From an uncultured Lachnospiraceae bacterium (GTDB taxonomy: Bacteria > Bacillota > Clostridia > Lachnospirales > Lachnospiraceae): a DNA stretch of 16,307 nt. Positions 1 through 7,041 of this stretch are shown one piece after another. The translations under genes and the position numbers were made by a program. How positions within the stretch are numbered: the stretch's first letter is position 1; each line of letters opens with the position of its first letter. The stretch covers positions 1 to 16,307 of the forward strand of contig CAJTXP010000069.1 of the NCBI GenBank assembly GCA_910583615.1, in the 5' to 3' direction. The notes under the pieces are model-generated. The model saw nothing but the letters and a program-made list of their open reading frames with translations. It made no database searches and was not told the DNA's origin.

Positions 1-120
1 AGACGGACAAAACGGCTTCGATGTCCGATACACTCCATACGAGCGCAGAGCACAGCGGTCCAGGGCGCAGGCTGCTCACCCCATGAATCCGTAACTGTTT
101 TTCGGAAATATTAACAGGAT
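1..120. other. Left edge with no assignable gene
   Basis: All three forward frames stay open for about 80-125 bases from the left edge, so frame alone cannot identify a gene. One frame runs from base 2 to a TAA at 92-94 and could be the last 30 codons of an upstream CDS, rich in Arg, Ala and Gln. It resembles no family I recognise. No terminator hairpin followed by a T-run is visible before the ftsH promoter candidate. Confidence 0.2.
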
Positions 121-122
121 GG

Positions 123-153
123 AGTTTACAAAGCTGTGATTTGCCTGTAAACT
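123..153 (+). promoter_or_regulatory. Promoter candidate embedded in an inverted repeat upstream of ftsH
   Basis: AGTTTACA (123-130) and TGTAAACT (146-153) form perfect 8-base inverted arms separated by 15 bases. The same bases can be read as a vegetative promoter: TTTACA (125-130) as -35, a 17-base spacer, and TAAACT (148-153) as -10. Transcription would start near 160 and give a leader of about 28 bases before the ftsH start. A repressor covering both arms would block both promoter elements, so this may be an operator. The arms do not match CIRCE or CtsR sites as I know them. This is a motif reading only. Confidence 0.4.
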
Positions 154-187
154 GGTAGTATGAATTTTTAATGTGAGGAGAAATGCA

Positions 188-2008
188 ATGCAGCAGATGA
201 AAAAACCGAAAAAGCCTCTGATCTTTTATTATTGTATCGGACTTTTGATTATGTTCGTATTAAATGCCGTTATCTTTCCAAAGTTTGTCCGGGATCAGAT
301 TCAGGAAGTGGATTATGGGACGTTTCTGAACATGCTGGAGAAAAAAGAAGTTTCCATGGCGCAGATGGAGAAGGATTATATCTATTTTGTGGATAATAAT
401 GAAGAAAATCCGTCCTTCTATTCCACCGTAGCTTTTAATGATCCGGATCTGGTGGACCGTCTGCAGGCATCCGGATGTAAATTCGGCAAGGTGAAGGAAA
501 AAGAGGCTTCTTTATTCGGCTCGATTTTCTCAATTGTAATACAGGTGGCGGTTTTCGTGCTGATCGGACAGCTTCTGTCCCGGATGCTGATGAAACGGAT
601 GGGAGGAAGCATGGGGAATGCCATGTCCTTTGGAAAGAGCAGTGCAAAGATCTACGTAGCCAGTGAAACAGGAATTAAATTCACAGATGTGGCGGGCGAG
701 GACGAAGCCAAGGAGCAGCTTAAAGAAATCGTGGATTTCCTGCACAATCCGGAGAAATACCGGGAGATCGGGGCCGTGATGCCAAAAGGCGCGCTTCTGG
801 TGGGACCTCCCGGAACCGGCAAGACCCTGCTGGCAAAGGCAGTGGCAGGGGAAGCGGAAGTGCCGTTCTTCTCCATCTCCGGTTCGGAATTTGTTGAGAT
901 GTTCGTCGGCATGGGAGCGGCGAAGGTGCGGGATCTGTTTAAACAGGCCAATGAAAAAGCGCCGTGCATCGTTTTTATTGACGAGATCGATACCATCGGG
1001 AAAAAGCGTGACAGCGGCGGCGTGGGAGGAAATGATGAGAGAGAGCAGACGTTAAACCAGCTGCTGACGGAGATGGACGGCTTTGACGGTTCCAGGGGCG
1101 TCGTGATCCTGGCGGCGACCAACCGTCCGGAGACGCTGGACCCGGCGCTTCTGCGCCCGGGGCGTTTTGACCGGAGAGTTCCGGTAGAGCTTCCGGATCT
1201 GGCCGGAAGAGAGGATATTCTGAAAGTGCATGCGAAGAAAGTCAGGCTGGGGGATGATATTGATTTCAATGCCATTGCACGGGCGGCGGCAGGCACTTCG
1301 GGTGCAGAGCTTGCAAATATGGTTAATGAAGCAGCACTCCGGGCTGTCCGGAACGGAAGAGCCTATGTGTCGCAGGCGGATCTGGAGGAAAGTATCGAGG
1401 TAGTCATTGCCGGATATCAAAAGAAGAATGCGATTCTTTCAGACAAGGAGAAGCTGATCGTGTCCTATCATGAGATTGGACATGCGCTGGTAGCGGCCCT
1501 TCAGACGAATTCCGCGCCGGTGACGAAGATCACGATCATTCCCAGAACTTCCGGCGCCCTGGGTTATACCATGCAGGTGGAGGAAAGAGATCACAACCTG
1601 ATGAATAAGGAAGAGCTGGAAAATAAGATCGCAACCTATGCAGGAGGCCGGGCGGCAGAAGAACTGATCTTCGGTTCGATAACCACAGGAGCCTCCAATG
1701 ATATCGAACAGATGACGAAGCTGGCGCGCGCCATGATCACCCGCTACGGCATGAGTGAAGAATTTGGAATGATGGCGCTGGAAACCGTGAACAATCAATA
1801 TATGGGAGGGGATACTTCTCTTGCCTGCGCGGCGGAGACTGCGGCAGCGGTGGATGAGAGGGTGAACAGTCTGCTGAAGCAGCAGTATCAGAAGGCGAAG
1901 GAACTGTTGAAAGAAGAAAAACAAAAACTGCATGAACTGGCAAAATATCTGTATGAGAAGGAGACGATCACCGGGGAGGAGTTTATGAGGATCCTGCAGA
2001 AGGCATAA
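188..2008 (+). CDS. ftsH: FtsH-family membrane-bound AAA+ zinc metalloprotease
   Basis: ATP-dependent protease expected to sit in the cytoplasmic membrane and degrade membrane and regulatory proteins as a hexamer. The 606-residue product has a first membrane segment (about 10-30), a short external domain, and a second segment (about 109-134). The AAA+ module follows, with Walker A GPPGTGKT (206-213), Walker B IVFIDE (261-266) and the TNRPE...RPGRFDR region (311-329). The M41 peptidase domain has zinc site HEIGH (428-432) and a probable third ligand, D505 in SNDIEQ. HEIGH fits HExxH, whereas most FtsH proteins have HEAGH. I chose the ATG at 188 because GAGGAG (175-180) lies 7 bases upstream; the in-frame GTG at 173 would have this site inside the gene. 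No terminator is visible in the 52 bases before the phosphonate gene, so co-transcription is plausible. The absence of the usual tilS/hpt neighbours and the divergent sequence suggest an additional FtsH paralogue; this is inference. Confidence 0.93.
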   Translation: MQQMKKPKKPLIFYYCIGLLIMFVLNAVIFPKFVRDQIQEVDYGTFLNMLEKKEVSMAQMEKDYIYFVDNNEENPSFYSTVAFNDPDLVDRLQASGCKFGKVKEKEASLFGSIFSIVIQVAVFVLIGQLLSRMLMKRMGGSMGNAMSFGKSSAKIYVASETGIKFTDVAGEDEAKEQLKEIVDFLHNPEKYREIGAVMPKGALLVGPPGTGKTLLAKAVAGEAEVPFFSISGSEFVEMFVGMGAAKVRDLFKQANEKAPCIVFIDEIDTIGKKRDSGGVGGNDEREQTLNQLLTEMDGFDGSRGVVILAATNRPETLDPALLRPGRFDRRVPVELPDLAGREDILKVHAKKVRLGDDIDFNAIARAAAGTSGAELANMVNEAALRAVRNGRAYVSQADLEESIEVVIAGYQKKNAILSDKEKLIVSYHEIGHALVAALQTNSAPVTKITIIPRTSGALGYTMQVEERDHNLMNKEELENKIATYAGGRAAEELIFGSITTGASNDIEQMTKLARAMITRYGMSEEFGMMALETVNNQYMGGDTSLACAAETAAAVDERVNSLLKQQYQKAKELLKEEKQKLHELAKYLYEKETITGEEFMRILQKA

Positions 2009-2060
2009 GTTTTTCATTGCTGTTTGTGACTGAGTAAAACGAAAGGAATGCGAGATTAAT

Positions 2061-4079
2061 ATGAAAGCTTTGATATTAAATTCCGGTATGGGCAGCCGAA
2101 TGGGCGTGCTGGCCTCGGAACATCCCAAGTGCATGACGGAGGTCTCCAGCCGGGAGACGATTTTAAGCCGGCAGCTTCGGCAGATTGCGGAAGCCGGCAT
2201 CCGGGAAGTGGTCATGACTACAGGACTTTTTGACGGCGTACTGGTGAATTACTGCCAGAGTCTGGAGCTGCCGCTTCATATCACATTTGTAAAAAATCCA
2301 GTATATAAGGAGACAAATTATATCTATTCCATCTACTGTGCCAGAGAAGAACTGAAGAATGATGATATCCTTTTGATGCATGGAGATCTGGTCTTTGAGA
2401 ACCGCGTGCTGGATGCGGTACTGGACAGCGAAGAGAGCTGTATGACGGTCAGTTCCACGATGCCCCTGCCAGAGAAGGATTTTAAGGCAGTGATACAGGA
2501 AGGGTATATTACAAAGGTCGGCATTGAGTTCTTTCATGACGCCATGGCGGCGCAGCCTCTGTATAAACTGAAACAGGAGGACTGGCGGGTATGGCTTGAC
2601 AGGATCGAAACGTTTTGCGAGGCGCAGAATGTGAAATGTTATGCAGAAAATGCCCTGAATGAGGCGGCAGGCAGCTGCCGGATTCGTCCATTGGATGTGA
2701 AGAACGATCTCTGTGCAGAAGTTGACGACCCTGATGATCTGGCGGCAGTAACCGAAAAAGTGCGCCGGGTGGAACAGAGGACGGTCTACATGTGCTTTTC
2801 CACGGATATGGTGCACAGCGGGCATATTGCGATCATCAAAAGGGCGTCAAGGCTTGGAAAACTGATCGTGGGCGTGCTGTCGGATGAGGCGGTGGTCAGC
2901 TATAAACGGTTTCCGCTGCTTCCCTTTGCAGAACGGAAGGCTCTGTTTGAAAATATTACCGGAGTCAGCAGGGTGGTAGAACAGAAGACACTCAGCTACC
3001 GGGAGAATCTGATGCGGTATCAGCCTGATTATGTGGTACATGGAGATGACTGGATCAGCGGTTTTCAGAAACCGGTCCGGGAAGAGGTTCTGGCGGTGTT
3101 GTCCGGCTATGGCGGGAAACTGGTGGAATTTCCATATTCCAAAGACGAGAAATATCAGAAGCTGGAGAGCCGGGCAAGGATCCATCTTTCCCTTCCGGAT
3201 GTGCGGCGGGAAAGACTTCGGAAGTCCATCCAGATGAAAGGACTCGTCACAGCCATGGAAGCGCACAGCGGAATCACCGGTCTGATCGTGGAAAAAACCG
3301 TGGCATATGAGAAGGGAGAGGCAAGGCAGTTTGACGCCATGTGGGTGAGTTCTCTGTGCGATTCCACTGCGAAAGGAAAGCCGGATATCGAGCTGGTGGA
3401 TATGACCTCCAGATTTCGGACTATCGATGACATTATGGAAGTGACGACAAAGCCGATTATTTTTGACGGGGATACGGGAGGTCTGACGGAACATTTTGTT
3501 TATACTGTGCGGACTCTGGAACGGATGGGAGTATCCGCAGTCATTATTGAGGATAAGACGGGACTTAAGAAAAATTCACTTTTCGGAACGGAAGTGGAAC
3601 AGACGCAGGATACGGTTGAAAATTTCTGCGCCAAGATCACAGCAGGAAAACGCGCACAGAAGACGAAAGAGTTCATGGTCATTGCCCGGATCGAAAGCCT
3701 GATTCTGGAACAGGGCATGGAGGATGCGCTGATGCGTGCAGAAGCGTACGTGAAGGCGGGAGCAGACGGAATTATGATTCACAGCCGGAAGAAGGAACCG
3801 GATGAGATCTTTGCTTTTGTGGAGCAGTTCAGGAAGAAGGATCAGGCGACGCCCGTGGTGGTGGTGCCGACTTCCTTCAATGCGGTGACGGAGGAAGAAT
3901 TCAAAGACAGAGGAGTCAACGTGGTGATCTATGCGAATCAGCTGACCAGAACCGGATTCCCGGCCATGCAGCATGCGGCGGAGACGATCCTTAAAAACCA
4001 CCGGGCAAAAGAGTGCGATGAGATGTGCATGTCCATTCAGGAAATCATCCGTCTGATTCCGGAGGAGGAGTTTATATAA
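2061..4079 (+). CDS. Three-domain fusion: nucleotidyltransferase, TagD-like cytidylyltransferase-type domain, PEP mutase
   Basis: This 672-residue protein starts phosphonate synthesis by rearranging phosphoenolpyruvate to phosphonopyruvate. Domain 1 (about 1-235) is a LicC/PntC-like sugar-nucleotidyltransferase fold: NSGMGSRMG (7-15), HPK (21-23), HGD (107-109) and EVDDPDD (220-226). Domain 2 (about 240-370) is TagD-like, with the HSGH nucleotide motif (252-255). The ISST-type motif expected after VEFPYSK is missing; DEKYQ stands there instead. Domain 3 (about 388-672) is PEP mutase, with DGDTGG (469-474) and the diagnostic EDKxxxxxNS (497-506), which separates true mutases from isocitrate lyase relatives. 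A TagD-like domain fused to PEP mutase is known; the extra N-terminal transferase is the unusual part. Domain 1 probably makes a CMP-phosphonate while domain 2 may be a structural relic; both are inference. The ribosome site is weak: AAAGGA (2042-2047) lies 13 bases before ATG. The N-terminus cannot start later without losing the first strand. Confidence 0.92.
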   Translation: MKALILNSGMGSRMGVLASEHPKCMTEVSSRETILSRQLRQIAEAGIREVVMTTGLFDGVLVNYCQSLELPLHITFVKNPVYKETNYIYSIYCAREELKNDDILLMHGDLVFENRVLDAVLDSEESCMTVSSTMPLPEKDFKAVIQEGYITKVGIEFFHDAMAAQPLYKLKQEDWRVWLDRIETFCEAQNVKCYAENALNEAAGSCRIRPLDVKNDLCAEVDDPDDLAAVTEKVRRVEQRTVYMCFSTDMVHSGHIAIIKRASRLGKLIVGVLSDEAVVSYKRFPLLPFAERKALFENITGVSRVVEQKTLSYRENLMRYQPDYVVHGDDWISGFQKPVREEVLAVLSGYGGKLVEFPYSKDEKYQKLESRARIHLSLPDVRRERLRKSIQMKGLVTAMEAHSGITGLIVEKTVAYEKGEARQFDAMWVSSLCDSTAKGKPDIELVDMTSRFRTIDDIMEVTTKPIIFDGDTGGLTEHFVYTVRTLERMGVSAVIIEDKTGLKKNSLFGTEVEQTQDTVENFCAKITAGKRAQKTKEFMVIARIESLILEQGMEDALMRAEAYVKAGADGIMIHSRKKEPDEIFAFVEQFRKKDQATPVVVVPTSFNAVTEEEFKDRGVNVVIYANQLTRTGFPAMQHAAETILKNHRAKECDEMCMSIQEIIRLIPEEEFI

Positions 4080-4150
4080 GCGGCGCTGAACTTTTGCCCG
4101 TGCAGGACGCCGCTCCATGTGCCGTTTATCATACTTTTCCGGCAATTTTT
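4079..4150 (+). promoter_or_regulatory. Two successive hairpins between the PEP mutase and dehydrogenase genes
   Basis: AGCGGCG (4079-4085) pairs with CGCCGCT (4108-4114), and CTG/CAG just inside extends the stem. No T-run follows, so this is not a classical terminator. A second weak hairpin pairs TGCCG (4120-4124) with CGGCA (4140-4144) and is followed by ATTTTT (4145-4150), which could give partial termination. In a 114-base gap between genes of one pathway, these may set relative expression or protect mRNA ends. No competing antiterminator or ligand-binding fold is visible. Confidence 0.35.
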
Positions 4151-4193
4151 AAGTACCAGAGAGATATATAAGAGACAGAGAGGAAGTAAGAAG

Positions 4194-5291
4194 ATGAAGA
4201 GCAGGAAAATCCAGGATGTAGAAGAGGCGCTGAGGGAACAGGCGGCGGAGTCTGTGCTGCTGGTCTGCGGGAATTCTTTCCGGCAGCAGGAACTGTATGG
4301 AAGAATAAAAGAAGCAGTGAAGAAGACGGGCGCACGCATGACGGAATTCCCGGATTTTGAGCCGAACCCCAAATATGAGTCGGTGGAAAAGGGAGTCCGG
4401 GTGTTTCTGGAGCAGCGCTGCGATTTTATTATCGCAGCAGGCGGAGGAAGCGCCATGGATGTGGCAAAGTGCATCAAGCTGTTCTGGAATATGGATCAGC
4501 ATCAGAATTATCTAAGGCAGGAGATCGTAGAGAATAAGACGCCTCTTCTGGCCATCCCGACAACGGCGGGAACGGGCAGCGAGGCGACCCGTTTCGCAGT
4601 CATTTATTACCAGGGGAACAAGCAGTCCGTTGGACATATGAGCTGTATTCCGGATTATGTGCTTCTGGAACCGCAGCTTCTTAAAACGCTGCCGGAATAC
4701 CAGAGGAAGGCCACCATGCTGGATGCGCTCTGTCATGCGTTTGAGTCGTACTGGTCCGTAAATTCTACAGAGGAAAGCAGGGCATATGCTGCAAAGGCGG
4801 TTCAGGAGGTGCTGCAGCACTATAAGGCGTATCTTGAGAACGAATCAGAAGGAAACGCAGGGATGCTTCAGGCTGCCTGTACGGCCGGGCAGGCGATCAA
4901 TCTTACGCAGACGACGGCAGGACATGCCATGTGCTATAAGCTGACTACGCTCTACGGGCTGGCGCACGGACATGCGGCATCTCTTTGCGTAGAAGCATTG
5001 TGGCCGTATATGACAGAACATACAGGGGACTGTATTGATCCGAGGGGCGAAGCTTATCTTCAGGAGATGTTCCGAGAACTTGCACGGGCAATGGGCTGTG
5101 AGACGCCAAAGGAAGCTGTCGGGAAATACAGAAGGCTTTTAGAAGATCTGGCGCTCCCGGTTCCGGTCCTGAGGGAAGAAAAAGAGCTGGAGCTTTTGAA
5201 GAGATCGGTCAATCCGGACCGCCTGAAGAACAATCCGGTGAGACTCACCGAAGAGACGCTGGAAGGGCTGTATCGGAAGATTTTGAAATAA
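4194..5291 (+). CDS. Iron-containing alcohol dehydrogenase, probable phosphonoacetaldehyde reductase
   Basis: Group III metal-dependent alcohol dehydrogenase of 365 residues. Its position between PEP mutase and phosphonopyruvate decarboxylase points to NAD(P)H reduction of phosphonoacetaldehyde to 2-hydroxyethylphosphonate, as for PhpC-type enzymes. Visible family marks are the nucleotide-binding GGGSAMD (83-89), PTTAGTGSE (122-130), and the metal ligands D177, H181, H244 and H258. The start at 4194 follows a GAGAGGAAG site (about 4178-4186); upstream in-frame codons back to 4119 lack a good ribosome site and overlap the intergenic hairpins. No phosphonate aminotransferase accompanies it, so the alcohol rather than 2-aminoethylphosphonate is the likely product. 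The enzyme class is certain; the substrate is inferred from context. Confidence 0.88.
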   Translation: MKSRKIQDVEEALREQAAESVLLVCGNSFRQQELYGRIKEAVKKTGARMTEFPDFEPNPKYESVEKGVRVFLEQRCDFIIAAGGGSAMDVAKCIKLFWNMDQHQNYLRQEIVENKTPLLAIPTTAGTGSEATRFAVIYYQGNKQSVGHMSCIPDYVLLEPQLLKTLPEYQRKATMLDALCHAFESYWSVNSTEESRAYAAKAVQEVLQHYKAYLENESEGNAGMLQAACTAGQAINLTQTTAGHAMCYKLTTLYGLAHGHAASLCVEALWPYMTEHTGDCIDPRGEAYLQEMFRELARAMGCETPKEAVGKYRRLLEDLALPVPVLREEKELELLKRSVNPDRLKNNPVRLTEETLEGLYRKILK

Positions 5292-5309
5292 GTCCAAAGG
5301 AGGAAGAGA

Positions 5310-6431
5310 ATGAAAGTACAGACATTTACAGAGATTCTGGGGGCGGACTATTATGCAGGAGTTCCGGATTCGCAGCTTCGGGCGCTCTGCGATTACCTGA
5401 TGCATACCTACGGGATTGATCCTGCGCATCATGTGATTGGGGCAAATGAGGGAAACTGTACGGCGCTGGCGGCAGGATATTATCTGGCGACCGGAAAGAC
5501 GCCGGTTGTCTATATGCAGAATTCCGGCGAGGGAAACATCATTAATCCGGCGGCATCGCTTTTAAGTGACAAAGTATATGGAATTCCGGTTATCTTTGTG
5601 GTCGGATGGAGAGGAGAGCCGGGAATACACGATGAACCGCAGCATATCTATCAGGGAGAGGTGACGTTGCGCCTTCTGGAAGACATGGATATCCGGGCTT
5701 TTCCTGTGGGGAAAGAGACAGAGGAAGCAGAAGTAAGGGCGTGTATGGAGGATTACCGAAAAATTCTGGCGGAAGGAAAAAGCGTGGCGTTTGTGATCCG
5801 GAAGGGAGCGCTGTCTTATGAGGAAAAAGCAGAGTACCATAATGAACATACCATGATGAGAGAAGAGATCATTCGTCATATTGTGCAGGCGTCAGGTGAG
5901 GATCCGGTCGTTTCCACTACCGGCAAAGCCAGCCGGGAACTGTTTGAGATCCGGGAACAGAACGGGCAGAGCCATAAGTATGATTTTCTGACGGTGGGTT
6001 CCATGGGGCACAGCTCGTCAATTGCGCTGGGGATCGCGGCGCAGAAGCCAAAGCAGAGAATCTGGTGCGTAGACGGTGACGGTGCGGTACTGATGCATAT
6101 GGGGGCTCTGGCGGTGCTCGGAGCGAGCGCACCGGACAATCTGATTCACGTGGTTATCAATAACGGCGCCCATGAGACGGTGGGCGGCATGCCGACGGCA
6201 GCGGGCCGGATTGATCTGACCGGAGTCGCCAGGGCGTGCGGCTATCCTTATGCAGTCTGCGTGGACAGCTTTGAGACGCTGGACCGGGAACTGGCTGCTG
6301 CCCGCGAAAGGAGAAGGCTTACTTTTCTTGAAGTGAAGTGCGCCATCGGAGCGAGAGAGAACCTGGGCAGGCCGACGACAACGGCGGGAGAGAACAGGGA
6401 AGGGTTTATGGAGTATATGAAGAAAGTGTAA
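5310..6431 (+). CDS. Phosphonopyruvate decarboxylase (thiamine diphosphate-dependent)
   Basis: This 373-residue enzyme decarboxylates phosphonopyruvate to phosphonoacetaldehyde, the irreversible step that pulls the unfavourable PEP mutase equilibrium forward. The N-terminal pyrimidine-binding half carries the activating glutamate in ANEGNCTALAAGYYLATG (E47) and the following NSGEGN loop. The C-terminal half carries the diphosphate/Mg motif DGDGAV (255-260), ending at NN (284-285). Length fits single-chain Ppd/AepY proteins rather than the longer acetolactate synthases. A strong AGGAGG site (about 5298-5303) precedes ATG, and only 18 bases separate it from the dehydrogenase stop, so the two genes are surely co-transcribed. 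By context it works with the mutase and reductase on either side of the pathway. Confidence 0.92.
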   Translation: MKVQTFTEILGADYYAGVPDSQLRALCDYLMHTYGIDPAHHVIGANEGNCTALAAGYYLATGKTPVVYMQNSGEGNIINPAASLLSDKVYGIPVIFVVGWRGEPGIHDEPQHIYQGEVTLRLLEDMDIRAFPVGKETEEAEVRACMEDYRKILAEGKSVAFVIRKGALSYEEKAEYHNEHTMMREEIIRHIVQASGEDPVVSTTGKASRELFEIREQNGQSHKYDFLTVGSMGHSSSIALGIAAQKPKQRIWCVDGDGAVLMHMGALAVLGASAPDNLIHVVINNGAHETVGGMPTAAGRIDLTGVARACGYPYAVCVDSFETLDRELAAARERRRLTFLEVKCAIGARENLGRPTTTAGENREGFMEYMKKV

Positions 6432-6541
6432 ATTTTGCCGTTTTTTCTGCATATTTTGCGACGGGTTTCGGACAAATCCATGATAAAATAAAAGAAAAAG
6501 AAATGGATCATAACCGGGACGAAGCAGGAGGATATGCAAAA

Positions 6542-7027
6542 ATGGTTCTATCGCATAATCTGCCAGGAATTACAGCAGGCAGAAATATGGCAAAAAACAA
6601 GGCAAAATTAAGCAGAAATCTGGAAAAGCTGTCATCTGGATACCGGATTAACCGGGCTGGAGACGATGCAGCAGGACTGGCTGTTTCAGAGGGACTGCGC
6701 TGGGAAATCAATGGAACCGAACAGGCAAAGCGGAATATTCAGGATGGTATCTGCCTGGCAGAAACCGCAGACGGAGCCATGCAGGAGATCAACGCAATGC
6801 TGATCAGAGCAAGGAGGCTTGGCACTCAGGCTGCCAATGGTACATACAGCGAAGCTGAGCGGGCGGCTCTGCAGGAAGAAATTGACGAAATCAAGGCTGA
6901 GATTAACCGGATTACAGCCAGCACCAGATTTAATGACATTGAATTGTATCCTGACGAACCAAAACTGGATTCTATTATTGACAGTTCTGTGAGATCTATC
7001 CGGTTACTTTTCTGCCGGAGTGGGTAG
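6542..7027 (+). CDS. Flagellin, N-terminal fragment (frameshifted gene)
   Basis: This encodes the N-terminal D0/D1 domains of flagellin, the filament subunit exported by the flagellar type III system. Key features are HNLPGITAGRN near the start, LSSGYRINRAGDDAAGLAVSE, NIQDGICLAETADGAMQEI, and the D1 helix ending INRITASTRFNDIEL. The ATG at 6542 has AGGAGG (6526-6531) 10 bases upstream. An earlier in-frame opening back to 6338 lies inside the decarboxylase gene and has no such site. The frame ends at TAG 7025-7027 in an unnatural tail, RSIRLLFCRSG, while another frame carries the rest of the protein. It lies 110 bases after the decarboxylase gene, with no strong terminator between them and no sigma-28 promoter I can identify. 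Confidence 0.85.
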   Translation: MVLSHNLPGITAGRNMAKNKAKLSRNLEKLSSGYRINRAGDDAAGLAVSEGLRWEINGTEQAKRNIQDGICLAETADGAMQEINAMLIRARRLGTQAANGTYSEAERAALQEEIDEIKAEINRITASTRFNDIELYPDEPKLDSIIDSSVRSIRLLFCRSG

Positions 7028-7041
7028 ACGGCGGAAAAGCC

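Noticed and set aside
652..1296. Long open frame on the minus strand (214 codons) inside ftsH
   Set aside because: It lies wholly within the well-conserved ftsH AAA+ coding region and its product is Ser/Pro-rich with no recognisable motif; it is an antisense shadow of GC-rich codons.
1439..2215. Minus-strand open frame of 258 codons
   Set aside because: It spans the conserved FtsH peptidase domain and the start of the next real gene, with no convincing ribosome site or family resemblance.
2163..2825. Minus-strand open frame of 220 codons
   Set aside because: It is antisense to the nucleotidyltransferase domain, whose motifs are plainly read on the plus strand.
3576..4145. Minus-strand open frame reaching the intergenic hairpins
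   Set aside because: It is His/Arg/Leu-rich antisense of the PEP mutase domain with no recognisable product.
6338..6541. N-terminal extension of the flagellin frame
   Set aside because: It overlaps the decarboxylase gene and lacks a ribosome site; AGGAGG just before 6542 and the normal flagellin N-terminus fix the start.
6980..7030. Programmed -1 frameshift in flagellin
   Set aside because: No X XXY YYZ slippery heptamer and no convincing downstream stem-loop or pseudoknot are visible, so a mutation or sequencing error is simpler.
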